Positions 17,666 to 26,521 are shown, counted from the stretch's first letter. The stretch: 64,000 nt of DNA from Lachnospiraceae bacterium (GCA_018056425.1 JAGPFR010000001.1:62001-126000), one strand, 5' to 3'. Notes: generated by a model not told the origin, from the sequence alone. Program-made: numbers and translations.

Positions 17666-18841
17666 ATGAAAGAAATATATCTCGACAACTCTGCCACTAC
17701 ACGGGTGTTTCCGGAAGTGGCTTTGCTTATGACCAAAATAATGACAGAAGATTACGGCAACCCTTCGAGTATGCATCATATGGGTGTTGTGGCGGAAGAA
17801 CATATCCGTAATGCTTCGAATATATTTGCCGGAATACTCGGATGTAATGAGAAGAATATTCTCTATACTTCCGGCGGAACAGAATCGGACAACACTGCTA
17901 TCATAGGTGCTGCAAGGGCACTCGAGAGAAGGGGAAAGCATGTCATCACAACGAAGATCGAGCATCCCGCTGTTTTGAATGCATTTAAATATCTGGAAGA
18001 CAATGGTTTTGAAGTAACATATCTCGGAACCGATAAGAGCGGAAGAATATCTCTTAATGAACTTGATGCCGCGCTTATCGAAGGAACCATACTTGTTTCT
18101 ATAATGCATACCAATAACGAGATCGGATCTGTCCAGCCGATCGAGGAAGCAGGAAAGCTTATCAAGGCTAAATGCCCCGAGTGCATTTTCCATGTGGATG
18201 CGGTTCAGGGCTTCGGAAAAGCCAGGATCAATCCTTCAAAGCTCGGGATAGATCTGATGAGCATTAGTTCTCACAAGATTCACGGTCCTAAGGGCGTCGG
18301 AGTTCTCTATATCGGTGACGGTGTGAGGATCGTTCCCATCACTTACGGAGGAGGCCAGCAGAAAGGGTTAAGGTCCGGCACTGAAAATGTTCCGGGTATC
18401 GCAGGAATGGCCATGGCCGCACAGATGCTTTATAAGGAATTCGATTCCGATATAGAAAGACTCTACGGGCTTAAGAAGCATTTTATAGATGAAGCCCTTA
18501 AGATAGATGGTGTAAGTATAAACGGATTGACCGAGGGTGGCGCAGAAAACATTCGTCAGACCGCACCCCATATTATCTCCGTTTCCGTAAACGGAGTAAG
18601 GGCGGAGGTTCTTCTCCATGCCCTGGAAGACTACGGAGTATATGTATCTGCCGGAAGCGCTTGTTCCACACATAAGAGAGCGCCTTCCGCAACGCTTACG
18701 TCTATTTCTCTGGATAAACCTTTGCTGGAGTCGACTGTAAGAATCTCCATGTCCTGTGAAACTACAGCAGAACAGATTGACGATGCATTAAATGCACTCT
18801 CTGAGATCATTCCGAGATTAAAGAGATTTACCAGAAAATAA
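17666..18841 (+). CDS. nifS: cysteine desulfurase (NifS/IscS family)
   Basis: 391 residues. PLP enzyme that releases sulfur from cysteine. Features: YLDNSATTRVFPEV at the N-terminus, TSGGTESDNTAI, HVDAVQGFGK, the PLP lysine in SISSHKIHGPKGVG, and the active-site cysteine in AGSACSTHKRAPS. thiI, the tRNA 4-thiouridine synthase that takes sulfur from such an enzyme, lies at 22016, so sulfur relay to tRNA is a likely job. Followed by a strong terminator. Confidence 0.93.
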   Translation: MKEIYLDNSATTRVFPEVALLMTKIMTEDYGNPSSMHHMGVVAEEHIRNASNIFAGILGCNEKNILYTSGGTESDNTAIIGAARALERRGKHVITTKIEHPAVLNAFKYLEDNGFEVTYLGTDKSGRISLNELDAALIEGTILVSIMHTNNEIGSVQPIEEAGKLIKAKCPECIFHVDAVQGFGKARINPSKLGIDLMSISSHKIHGPKGVGVLYIGDGVRIVPITYGGGQQKGLRSGTENVPGIAGMAMAAQMLYKEFDSDIERLYGLKKHFIDEALKIDGVSINGLTEGGAENIRQTAPHIISVSVNGVRAEVLLHALEDYGVYVSAGSACSTHKRAPSATLTSISLDKPLLESTVRISMSCETTAEQIDDALNALSEIIPRLKRFTRK

Positions 18842-18870
18842 ATAGGATCAATAAACGTGAAGAAGATGAA

Positions 18871-18902
18871 AGGACGGGCGTTAAATGCCCGTCCTTTTTT
18901 AC
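18871..18902 (+). terminator. rho-independent terminator after nifS
   Basis: 9-bp stem AGGACGGGC / GCCCGTCCT with a 7-base loop and a TTTTTT tail. Confidence 0.93.
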
Positions 18903-18956
18903 AACAAAAATGAGGAAAAAGTGAGCAATTAATCGGTAAGTTTGTAAAAACGGCTA

Positions 18957-18965
18957 TGATATAAT
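18957..18965 (+). promoter_or_regulatory. extended -10 promoter of the xylanase gene
   Basis: TGATATAAT is a consensus extended -10, about 50 bases before ATG 19018. The -35 region is poor. It lies just after the nifS terminator, giving the xylanase its own transcription unit. Confidence 0.6.
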
Positions 18966-19017
18966 TTCTGCATAAACAAACCGGAAACGGGGTAAACAAA
19001 CGGTTTTGGAGGTATAT

Positions 19018-20223
19018 ATGTCTGACAGATACGCACACAGAAAAGCAACGGCAAGGATCAAATTCACGGATAATGCTGGAGCACCTCTCGCAAATGCGGA
19101 TGTTAAGGTTAAGCTTAAGAATCACAAATTCTTATTTGGTGTGGGAGCTTATGATTTTCTTCCCCCCGATGAGATATTAAACGGAGAGAAAGTGCCGGAT
19201 GCAGAGGGCGCTGTTTACCTGAAGAAGATTAATGAGTGGCTTGATCTTGTCAATTACGGAACCATGCATTTTTACTGGGGCGGATACGAGCACGAAGAAG
19301 GCAAGACCAATTTTGAGCCGATGATGAGAAGCGCAAAGTACTATGCAGGTAAAGGCGTTAAGCTCAAAGGTCATCCTCTTTGCTGGCACACCGTCTGCGC
19401 GGACTGGCTTATGAAATATGACAATGCAACGATCCTGAGCAAGCAGCTCGATCGTATAAACCGCGACGTCAGTGCGTTCAAGGGCGTTATAGATGTGTGG
19501 GATGTGATCAACGAAGTTGTTATCATGCAGGTATATGACAGATATGACAATGCTGTCACAAGAATCTGCAAAGACCTTGGAAGAGTAAAGCTTGTTAAGG
19601 AAGTGTTCGAAGCCGCAAAGGCAGCCAATCCCGATGCTACACTTCTTATCAATGACTTCAATCTCTCCGAAAGTTACAGGATCCTGATCGACGGACTCCT
19701 CAATGCCGGAGTCCCCATTTCCGCTATCGGAATTCAGACACACCAGCATCAGGGATATATGGGAAGGGAAAAGCTTGAAGATATTCTCGACAGATTCTCA
19801 TTCTTCGGACTTCCTCTTCACTTTACCGAAAATACACTTATCTCGGGAGATCTTATGCCTCCCGAGATTGTGGATCTTAATGATTACCAGCCCGAAGAAT
19901 GGCCCACAACTCCCGAAGGTGAGGAAAGACAGCGTAAGGAGTGGAAGGAGATGATGGAAATTCTCTTTGCACATCCGCTGGTAGAAGCGGTTACGGGCTG
20001 GGATTTTGCGGATGGCGCCTGGCTCGGAGCACCCAGCGGACTTGTAAGGAAAGACGGAAGTATCAAGCCTGCATATACAGAGCTGAAGAAGATGATCAAA
20101 GAGGACTGGAGTACAGAGTACACGGTTCACACAGACAGCGAAGGATTCGCCGAAGTCACGGGATTTAAAGGTGAGTACGAAGGGACTTACGGAAGCAATA
20201 CACAGAAATTCACACTTGAATAA
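19018..20223 (+). CDS. intracellular GH10 endo-1,4-beta-xylanase
   Basis: 401 residues from ATG 19018, which has a TTTTGGAGG site at 19005; an ATG at 19006 lies within that site. GH10 motifs: GHPLCWHTVCADWL, acid/base Glu166 in WDVINEV, and nucleophile Glu271 in LHFTENTL. The catalytic barrel is preceded by a short beta-rich domain (RIKFTDNAGAPLANADVKVKL) and followed by a beta-rich tail. There is no signal peptide or anchor, so it probably acts on short xylo-oligosaccharides after uptake, as known for cytosolic GH10 enzymes of Butyrivibrio. It stands alone between nifS and mtaB, genes usually found together in housekeeping order. Confidence 0.92.
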   Translation: MSDRYAHRKATARIKFTDNAGAPLANADVKVKLKNHKFLFGVGAYDFLPPDEILNGEKVPDAEGAVYLKKINEWLDLVNYGTMHFYWGGYEHEEGKTNFEPMMRSAKYYAGKGVKLKGHPLCWHTVCADWLMKYDNATILSKQLDRINRDVSAFKGVIDVWDVINEVVIMQVYDRYDNAVTRICKDLGRVKLVKEVFEAAKAANPDATLLINDFNLSESYRILIDGLLNAGVPISAIGIQTHQHQGYMGREKLEDILDRFSFFGLPLHFTENTLISGDLMPPEIVDLNDYQPEEWPTTPEGEERQRKEWKEMMEILFAHPLVEAVTGWDFADGAWLGAPSGLVRKDGSIKPAYTELKKMIKEDWSTEYTVHTDSEGFAEVTGFKGEYEGTYGSNTQKFTLE

Positions 20224-20225
20224 AG

Positions 20226-20263
20226 AAAAGGTGACACGGAATCTGGCCTGTGTCACCTTTTTA
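20226..20263. terminator. two-way terminator between xylanase and mtaB
   Basis: 12-bp stem AAAAGGTGACAC / GTGTCACCTTTT. It is flanked by T-runs on the plus strand and an A-rich side that gives U on the minus strand, and it lies between convergent genes. Confidence 0.88.
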
Positions 20264-20274
20264 TATGTGTCAAA

Positions 20275-21606
20275 CTATTTCATTATCTCATCGGTGAGCA
20301 TTCCCGAGAGCGTTACGTTTACTATATCACCCGGGGGCTGTCCTTCTGAAGGAACCGCAACCGGAATGTAATCGGGAGTGTGTCCGATCATATATTTCTT
20401 ACCGAGGATTGTTTTCTCTTCTTCGAGAAGGACTTCCTCGGTTCTGCCTATGTGGCTCTTCATGTATCTGCCCGCACCTTCAAGAGCAAGATCGAGAAGT
20501 ACATCGCTTCGTTTATTCTTAATATCTTCGGACAATTGTCCGTCCATTACCGCTGCCTTTGTGTTCTTCCTCGGAGAGAATTTGAATATGTGCATGTCGG
20601 AGAAGGCAACCTTCTTTACAAAAGCAACCGTGGTATCAAATTCTTCATCCGTTTCACCGGGAAAGCCTGCGATGACATCGGTTGTAATTGCGGGATCGTC
20701 GAAATATTTTCTGAGAGCGAGAACGCTTTCGTAATAATCATCTGTGGAGTAGTGCCTGTTCATTCTCTTAAGAGTCGCATCACATCCGCTCTGAAGCGAG
20801 AGATGGAAGTGGGGACAGAGATTGGGAAGTGCGGCAAGGCGCTTTGCGTTTTCGTCAGTGATTATTCTGGGTTCTACGGAACTTAATCTTATCCTTCCGA
20901 GTCCTTCGATCCCGGAGATCTCTTCGACCAGATCTATCAGCTTGCTGTATCCGCCGTAGTCACCGGACTGATTGCCGTTCTCATCCATGTCGATCCCGTA
21001 TGAACCTACGTGGATTCCTGTCAGGACTATTTCCTTACATCCCTTTTCAACAAGAGTTTTGATCTCGGTTACGATCTCTTCTTTATCGCGGCTTCTTACC
21101 CTGCCTCTTGCGAGAGGTATCGCACAGTATGTACAGAACTGATTGCAGCCGTCCTGGATCTTAACAAAGGTTCTGACCCTGTCGGTTACGGTATCGAGGG
21201 TCATCTTCTCATAATCCGAAGGAATTCCGAGGTCGTCGATGATGGCGGTTTTCTTACGCTGATTCACAAAGAAATCATCAAGGATCTTAACAAGTTCACC
21301 CTTGTGGTTGTTTCCGATACAGATGTCTACAAGAGGGTCTTTTAAAAGGGCATCCTTTCCTGTCTGGACATAACAGCCGACGGCCACGACGACGGCATCG
21401 GGGTTTAGTTTTCTGACTTTGTGAAGCATTTGCCTGCTTTTTCTGTCAGCTATATTTGTTACGGTACAAGTGTTGATCACATAAATGTCGGAAAACTGTG
21501 AAAACTGCACAATTTCATAGCCTGCATCTTGTGCGTTTTGCATCATTATTTCCGTCTCGTATGCGTTGACCTTACACCCTAAGTTGTGGAAAGCTATAGT
21601 TTTCAA
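20275..21606 (-). CDS. mtaB: tRNA (N6-threonylcarbamoyladenosine(37)-C2)-methylthiotransferase MtaB
   Basis: 443 residues. Radical-SAM enzyme that adds a methylthio group to t6A37. I choose the TTG at 21606 because GAGG lies 9 bases before it; a TTG at 21621 overlaps that ribosome site. Motifs: N-terminal FHNLGCKVNAYE and NTCTVTNIADRKSRQ (UPF0004 cysteines), VAVGCYVQ, then the radical-SAM CNQFCTYCAIPLARG. A TRAM-like C-terminus ends the protein. NLGCKVN distinguishes MtaB from MiaB. Confidence 0.93.
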   Translation of the reverse strand: MKTIAFHNLGCKVNAYETEIMMQNAQDAGYEIVQFSQFSDIYVINTCTVTNIADRKSRQMLHKVRKLNPDAVVVAVGCYVQTGKDALLKDPLVDICIGNNHKGELVKILDDFFVNQRKKTAIIDDLGIPSDYEKMTLDTVTDRVRTFVKIQDGCNQFCTYCAIPLARGRVRSRDKEEIVTEIKTLVEKGCKEIVLTGIHVGSYGIDMDENGNQSGDYGGYSKLIDLVEEISGIEGLGRIRLSSVEPRIITDENAKRLAALPNLCPHFHLSLQSGCDATLKRMNRHYSTDDYYESVLALRKYFDDPAITTDVIAGFPGETDEEFDTTVAFVKKVAFSDMHIFKFSPRKNTKAAVMDGQLSEDIKNKRSDVLLDLALEGAGRYMKSHIGRTEEVLLEEEKTILGKKYMIGHTPDYIPVAVPSEGQPPGDIVNVTLSGMLTDEIMK

Positions 21607-21641
21607 GTTAAATTGCCTCAAGATTTAGCTTTTTTACTGCC

Positions 21642-21670
21642 TTGACATTCTATTTTCAACTCGATATGAT
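21642..21670 (+). promoter_or_regulatory. SigA promoter of the second HPr-like gene
   Basis: TTGACA (21642) and TATGAT (21665) separated by 17 bases, an almost consensus promoter. It gives a leader of roughly 50 bases before ATG 21729. This is the best SigA promoter that I see in the window, so the gene is probably highly transcribed. Confidence 0.85.
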
Positions 21671-21728
21671 GACAACGTAGCACCTATGGAAAACGCTATT
21701 TTCAGAGAAATAAGGAGGTACTTTCATA

Positions 21729-21959
21729 ATGAAAACAGTAAAGATTTCTCTTAATTCAATCGACAAGGTAAAGAGCTTCGTTAACGACATTACCAAGTTC
21801 GAATATGATTTCGACCTTGTATCAGGAAGATACGTAATCGATGCTAAGTCCATCATGGGTATCTTCAGCCTTGATCTTTCCAAGCCTATCGACCTCAACA
21901 TCCACACCGAAGGCGGCGCTGATGATGTTCTCGAGGTTCTTAAGCAGTATCAGGTATAA
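21729..21959 (+). CDS. short HPr-like protein lacking the His15 loop
   Basis: 76 residues, about ten shorter than HPr. The region that should hold His15 reads LNSIDKVKSFVNDI and has no His; relative to HPr the active-site loop is shortened by about five residues. The regulatory serine is kept: Ser41 in DAKSIMGIFSLDL. It has a full AAGGAGGT ribosome site, a near-consensus promoter and a strong terminator. It cannot act as a PTS carrier. It could be an HPr-kinase substrate or co-regulator; a function is not established. Confidence 0.88.
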   Translation: MKTVKISLNSIDKVKSFVNDITKFEYDFDLVSGRYVIDAKSIMGIFSLDLSKPIDLNIHTEGGADDVLEVLKQYQV

Positions 21960-21978
21960 TCCTTACGAATTAAGACAT

Positions 21979-22010
21979 AAGACCGAAGGCATATGCTTTC
22001 GGTCTTTTTT
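21979..22010. terminator. terminator after the short HPr-like gene, also facing thiI
   Basis: Stem AAGACCGAAGGC / GCTTTCGGTCTT with one mismatch and a TTTTTTT tail on the plus strand. thiI ends on the opposite strand at 22016. Confidence 0.88.
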
Positions 22011-22015
22011 TACGC

Positions 22016-23227
22016 TTATTTACCTATTTCTATGATTTCGTCGGTTTCGTATGCCTTGGCCAGAAGATCTTCTATAACGTCGTCTAATTTGTGTTCGTGC
22101 TTCTGGATAACGGGTCTGCTGGGATTTGTTACGGGGTGTTTTGCAACGAAGATCGTGCAGCAGTCCTCATAGGGAAGGATCGAAGTCTCGTAGGTTCCGA
22201 TCTTCTCGGAGATTTCTACGATATCCTGCTTATCAAATGCGATAAGGGGCCTTAATACCGGAAGGGTACAGACCTCGTTGGTACATACAAGCGAAGCGAA
22301 GGTCTGGGATGCGACCTGTCCGACACTTTCACCTGTGATAAGTCCGTGGCATCCGTTTTCGTAAGCAAGGTGCTCGGCAATCCTCATCATATATCTGCGC
22401 ATGATGATGGTCAGCTCGTCATGCGGGCACTTTTCGTAGATTGCAAGCTGAATGTCGGTGAAATTAATGATGTGAAGGTTGATCGGACCGGTGTAGGCGG
22501 AGATGATCTTCGCAAGGTCGATAACCTTCTGCTTTGCTCTCTCCGAAGTGTATGGAGGAGCGTTAAAATATACCGCATCCAGGGATACGCCTCTTTTTGA
22601 GATCATGTAACCCGCTACGGGGGAATCGATTCCGCCGGAGAGAAGGAGCATTCCTTTTCCGTTGGTTCCGACAGGCATTCCGCCGGGGCCTTCTATGGTC
22701 TCGCTGTAGATATAGATCTTGTCCCTGATCTCGACATTGAGGAATTTATCGGGCTTTCTGACATCCACCTTGATATTGGGGAATGCATCGATCATTGCTT
22801 CGCCGATATCTGCTGCAACTTCCATGGAATTTAAGGGGTAATTCTTCCTTCCCCTTCTGCAGAAAACCTTGAAAGTTCCGGCGGCGTCATCGCCGTACAT
22901 GCTTCTCCAGTAGTCAACGCACTTTTCCCTGAGTCTTTCCTCTCCGTCGTCATCGGTTACGATAACGGGACAGATGTGCACGATCCCGAAGATATGAGTG
23001 AGCTTTTCGACTGCCTTATCGAAGTCGAAATCGCCCTTTTTCTCATCGTTATAGCACTCCAGGAAGATTCTTCCGGGAGTCTTGCGGGTGATATATCTTC
23101 CGGGAATGGTCTTCATAGCGGCACCGATATGTGCGCAGAGCGCATCCTCAAAAAGATACCTGTTATTGCCTTTGATGCCAATCTCGGCATATTTGATCAA
23201 AAATGTATTGAATATCTCTTTATTCAT
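22016..23227 (-). CDS. thiI: tRNA 4-thiouridine synthase ThiI
   Basis: 403 residues from ATG 23227, with GAGG upstream; the in-frame ATG at 23263 lacks such a site. Uses ATP and persulfide sulfur to make s4U8 in tRNA, and may feed thiazole synthesis. Order: N-terminal ferredoxin-like and THUMP region (FLIKYAEIGIKGNNR), then the PP-loop MLLLSGGIDSPVAGYM and the C-terminal EDCCTIFVAKHPVTNP. There is no rhodanese extension, as in Bacillus-type ThiI. nifS at 17666 is the likely sulfur donor. Confidence 0.94.
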   Translation of the reverse strand: MNKEIFNTFLIKYAEIGIKGNNRYLFEDALCAHIGAAMKTIPGRYITRKTPGRIFLECYNDEKKGDFDFDKAVEKLTHIFGIVHICPVIVTDDDGEERLREKCVDYWRSMYGDDAAGTFKVFCRRGRKNYPLNSMEVAADIGEAMIDAFPNIKVDVRKPDKFLNVEIRDKIYIYSETIEGPGGMPVGTNGKGMLLLSGGIDSPVAGYMISKRGVSLDAVYFNAPPYTSERAKQKVIDLAKIISAYTGPINLHIINFTDIQLAIYEKCPHDELTIIMRRYMMRIAEHLAYENGCHGLITGESVGQVASQTFASLVCTNEVCTLPVLRPLIAFDKQDIVEISEKIGTYETSILPYEDCCTIFVAKHPVTNPSRPVIQKHEHKLDDVIEDLLAKAYETDEIIEIGK

Positions 23228-23342
23228 GATTTGAAGCCTCATTAATTCATGTGCGTGACACATTTTATCAGTTTAGACCCTTGACCGCAACCAAAAGACG
23301 CATTAATTTGAAGGTTTTCCGCATGCCGGGGAGTCCCTAAAC

Positions 23343-23371
23343 TTGAAATTACGAGGTTATTGGGGTAAAAT
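23343..23371 (+). promoter_or_regulatory. SigA promoter of the ireB operon
   Basis: TTGAAA (23343) and TAAAAT (23366) separated by 17 bases, about 40 bases before the ireB ATG. Confidence 0.75.
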
Positions 23372-23411
23372 CACTTATGTATGAACAAATGAGGGAACGG
23401 GAGGTGATCTG

Positions 23412-23675
23412 ATGCCCGGGGACAATTCACATACTCAGTATTTCGAGGTGCCCACCGATGATTCGGGTGCGGCATCGGTTCTTGAGGAGGTATACGAAGC
23501 CCTTCAGGAAAAAGGGTATAATCCCGTCAATCAGATCGTCGGATATATCATGAGCGGAGACCCCACCTATATAACCAGCCATAAGGGTGCAAGATCTCTC
23601 ATCATGAAGGTTGAGAGAGATGAACTGGTTGAAGAGCTTCTCTTGGAATATATTGCAAGCAAGGGCTGGAACTGA
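23412..23675 (+). CDS. ireB: IreB-family regulatory phosphoprotein
   Basis: 87 residues, DUF965/YrzL family. Core motif [27 protein letters not shown], then [13 protein letters not shown]. In Enterococcus IreB is a substrate of the PASTA kinase IreK and affects cephalosporin tolerance; the kinase gene is not in this window. It has a strong GGGAGGTGAT ribosome site. It heads the conserved Firmicutes order ireB-ruvX-yrzB. Confidence 0.94.
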   Translation: MPGDNSHTQYFEVPTDDSGAASVLEEVYEALQEKGYNPVNQIVGYIMSGDPTYITSHKGARSLIMKVERDELVEELLLEYIASKGWN

Positions 23676-23690
23676 TTTCGGTATCGCCTG

Positions 23691-24137
23691 ATGGAAGCAA
23701 ACGGAAAAAGATTAATGGGTTTGGATTTCGGGTCGAAGACAGTGGGTGTTGCGGTCAGCGACCCGCTTTTTCTTGCAGCTTCACCTGTTGAGATAATAAG
23801 GCGCGATCATCCGTCCAAACTACGCAAGACCCTCGCACGTATCGAGGCCCTTATCCTCGAATATGACGTTGGGAAAATAATTCTCGGAAATCCCCTGATG
23901 CTCTCGGGAGATGAAGGAGAAAGAGTCCGCCTTACAAATGAGTTTGCGGACAGCTTAAGACGCAGAACGGGACTCGAAGTCATTATGGAAGATGAGAGAC
24001 TTACGACCGTGGAAGCCGATGAGATCATGGACGAAGCCGGCGTTCCGAAAAACGAGCACAAAAAATATGTTGATATGATAGCCGCGCAGCTTATCCTGCA
24101 GAGCTACATGAACAGGGAAACCTATAAACATGATTGA
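23691..24137 (+). CDS. ruvX: RuvX/YqgF-family putative Holliday junction resolvase
   Basis: 148 residues with an RNase H-like fold. Acidic site residues lie in LMGLDFGSKTVGVAVSD, in MEDERLTTVEADEIM and in KYVDMIAAQLIL. Proposed roles are Holliday junction resolution and 16S rRNA 5'-end processing. Start 23691 has a weak ribosome site; ATG 23715 is an alternative. The stop overlaps the next gene by 8 bases. Confidence 0.93.
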   Translation: MEANGKRLMGLDFGSKTVGVAVSDPLFLAASPVEIIRRDHPSKLRKTLARIEALILEYDVGKIILGNPLMLSGDEGERVRLTNEFADSLRRRTGLEVIMEDERLTTVEADEIMDEAGVPKNEHKKYVDMIAAQLILQSYMNRETYKHD

Positions 24138-24420
24138 AGAAAACGAAAAGAAACTGGAAAAGATAATCTTTAAACCCGAGGGAGCAGACCCCGTTGAATT
24201 CTTCGTATTGGAGCAGACCAGGCTTGGTGGGCATAACTATATCCTGGTTACCGACTTTGAAGAAGGCGACGGAGAGGCTCTTATCCTCAAGGACATGTCG
24301 GAAGAAGGCGAAGAGGAGAGCAGATACGTGATCGTATCTGACGATGACGAGCTCGATGCCCTGGCACCTGTTTTTGAGGACCTTCTTGATGATATCTCTC
24401 TTGAAAGAGACGAAGAGTAA
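24130..24420 (+). CDS. DUF1292 (YrzB-like) small acidic protein
   Basis: 96 residues, strongly acidic. The DUF1292 pattern is seen in ILVTDFEEGDGEALILKDM and RYVIVSDDDELDALAPVFEDLL. Function unknown. It overlaps ruvX by 8 bases, as in the yrzL-yrrK-yrzB order of Bacillus. Confidence 0.88.
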   Translation: MIEENEKKLEKIIFKPEGADPVEFFVLEQTRLGGHNYILVTDFEEGDGEALILKDMSEEGEEESRYVIVSDDDELDALAPVFEDLLDDISLERDEE

Positions 24421-24464
24421 CGGAATGAAGATTTCTTTTTCCACAGGAGAAAGGAAAATTTATA

Positions 24465-26162
24465 TTGGCTAACAATAAAACAGAGATTCCGACGTCCAAG
24501 CTTAAGATCATCCCTTTGGGAGGACTTGAACAGATCGGAATGAACATCACTGCCTTCGAATATGAAGACAGTATTATCGTTGTGGACTGCGGACTCGCAT
24601 TTCCACAGGATGACATGCTGGGAATAGACCTCGTTATTCCCGATGTGTCGTATATCGAGGAAAATTATGACAAGCTCAAGGGCTTCGTCATCACCCACGG
24701 ACATGAGGATCATATCGGCGCGATCGCCTATATCCTCGCAAGGGTAGGTGCTCCCGTATATGCTACGAGACTTACGATGGGACTCATCGAGCATAAGCTT
24801 TCGGAGTATGACAAGGAGCATTCCGCACAGGGAGTCAACCTTACCGAGAGCATCAGACGTAAAGTCGTAACTTTCGGACAGTCGATAAACCTCGGAGCGT
24901 TCAGGGTTGAATTTATCCGTACAAATCACAGTATCGTTGATGCTGCGGCACTTGCGATATATTCTCCCGTCGGATGCGTTGTTCATACCGGAGATTTCAA
25001 GGTTGACTATACTCCAGTATACGGAGATTCCATCGACCTCCAGAGATTTGCCGAGATCGGAAAAAAAGGAGTACTGGCACTTATGTGCGACTCCACAAAC
25101 GCAGAGCGTCCGGGCTTTACTCCTTCCGAGAAAACCCTTGCGCCGATCTTTGACAATCTGTTTGAGCAGAACAAGAACTCGAGGATATTTGTTGCGACCT
25201 TTGCATCGAACGTTGACAGAGTTCGTCAGATCATCAACACGGCCTACAAATTCGGCAGAAAAGTTGCCGTCGAGGGCCGAAGCATGGTCAATATCATTGA
25301 TACCGCACAGCGCCTTGAGCGCATTGAAATTCCCGAAAATACTCTCGTAACTCTCGATGAGATGAAGGAGATACCCGCCGATAAGCAGGTCATCATCACA
25401 ACCGGAAGCCAGGGAGAGAGTATGGCCGCACTTTCGAGAATGGCCGACGGAACTCACAGGAAGATCACCATCGGTGCGGGAGATACGGTTATTTTCTCAT
25501 CCCATCCCATTCCGGGTAATGAGAAGCCCGTTACCAAGATCATTAACCAGCTCCTTCAAAAAGGAGTACGCGTGGCATACCAGGATGTTCATGTATCCGG
25601 ACATGCCTGCCAGGAAGAGATAAAGCTTATCTACAGTCTGGTTCAGCCTAAGTTTTCCGTGCCTGTTCACGGGGAATACAAGCATCTTATGGCACAGGCT
25701 GCGATCGCACAGGATCTCGGTTTTTCCAAGGACCGTATCAAGATCCTTTCAAGCGGAGATATTCTTGAACTCACTCCCGACAGTGCCGAGATAAACGGTA
25801 AGGTACCTGTTGGAGATATCCTCGTAGACGGATCCGGAGTCGGTGATGTAGGAAATGTGGTTCTCAGAGACAGACAGAGGCTTGCCGCGGACGGAATCAT
25901 AATCGTCTGCATGAGCATTACCTCCGAAGGCCAGCTTATTGCAGGTCCCGATATCGTCTCGAGAGGCTTTGTATATATCAAGGAATCCGAAGACCTGTTA
26001 TCCCAGGCATCGGAAGTGGCTCTTATGACCGTTGAGAAATGCATCGATTCGGGTGCCGACTGGAATACGATCAAAACCTCGGTCAAGGATTCCATAGGCG
26101 ATTTCGTATGGAAGAATCTCAAGCGTAAGCCCATGATCCTTCCCATTATCGAGGAAGTATAG
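24465..26162 (+). CDS. rnjA: ribonuclease J
   Basis: 565 residues. Metallo-beta-lactamase/beta-CASP exo- and endoribonuclease used in Firmicutes mRNA decay and rRNA maturation. Begins at TTG 24465, after AGGAGAAAGG; no ATG gives a full domain. Motifs: IIPLGGLEQIGMN, zinc site THGHEDHIG, VHTGDFKVDYTP, CDSTNAERPGFT, ASNVDRVRQI, and beta-CASP VHVSGHACQEE and PVHGEYKHL. It lies within the ireB-to-U32 gene run. Confidence 0.95.
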   Translation: MANNKTEIPTSKLKIIPLGGLEQIGMNITAFEYEDSIIVVDCGLAFPQDDMLGIDLVIPDVSYIEENYDKLKGFVITHGHEDHIGAIAYILARVGAPVYATRLTMGLIEHKLSEYDKEHSAQGVNLTESIRRKVVTFGQSINLGAFRVEFIRTNHSIVDAAALAIYSPVGCVVHTGDFKVDYTPVYGDSIDLQRFAEIGKKGVLALMCDSTNAERPGFTPSEKTLAPIFDNLFEQNKNSRIFVATFASNVDRVRQIINTAYKFGRKVAVEGRSMVNIIDTAQRLERIEIPENTLVTLDEMKEIPADKQVIITTGSQGESMAALSRMADGTHRKITIGAGDTVIFSSHPIPGNEKPVTKIINQLLQKGVRVAYQDVHVSGHACQEEIKLIYSLVQPKFSVPVHGEYKHLMAQAAIAQDLGFSKDRIKILSSGDILELTPDSAEINGKVPVGDILVDGSGVGDVGNVVLRDRQRLAADGIIIVCMSITSEGQLIAGPDIVSRGFVYIKESEDLLSQASEVALMTVEKCIDSGADWNTIKTSVKDSIGDFVWKNLKRKPMILPIIEEV

Positions 26163-26171
26163 GAGATAGTT

Positions 26172-26495
26172 TTGGAATACATCGAAGCCGCACTGCAGAC
26201 CTATATAGCCGCGCTTAAAGGATCTGAGGTTTATCAGGATTACAGACATGCTCTTGATGAACTTAAGAAAGATCCCGAATTAAAGCGCAGGGTTGATGAT
26301 TTCAGGACAAGGAATTATAATTTTCAACAGTCCGACGACATTGACCTGGGTGAATATGATTCCTTCAGGACGGAAATGCTCGGATTCAGAGCGCAGAATC
26401 CGGCGGCGGATCAGTTTTTTGATGCAGAGCTTGCACTCTGTAAGATGATGCAGGATACCACGTACCGCATCACGGAAGCGCTCGATTTTGAATGA
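26172..26495 (+). CDS. YlbF/YmcA-family protein
   Basis: 107 residues, helical, with the family core LKGSEVYQDYRHALDELKKDPELKRRVDDFR. In Bacillus, YlbF and YmcA with YaaT form a complex that steers RNase Y and affects competence, sporulation and biofilm. The start is TTG 26172, with AGGAGAT at 26161. Its place directly after RNase J links it to RNA decay by context. Confidence 0.85.
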   Translation: MEYIEAALQTYIAALKGSEVYQDYRHALDELKKDPELKRRVDDFRTRNYNFQQSDDIDLGEYDSFRTEMLGFRAQNPAADQFFDAELALCKMMQDTTYRITEALDFE

Positions 26496-26521
26496 AGCGG
26501 TAAAGACCGCACAGTAAGGAC

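Noticed and set aside
21684-21703. cre-like palindrome GAAAACGCTATTTTC in the leader of the short HPr-like gene
   Set aside because: Three mismatches to the CcpA consensus in positions that matter. It could be real but cannot be supported by eye.
24237-25457. A 406-codon open frame on the minus strand
   Set aside because: It is fully antisense to the RNase J and DUF1292 genes, has no domain that I recognise, and reflects the codon pattern of the real genes.
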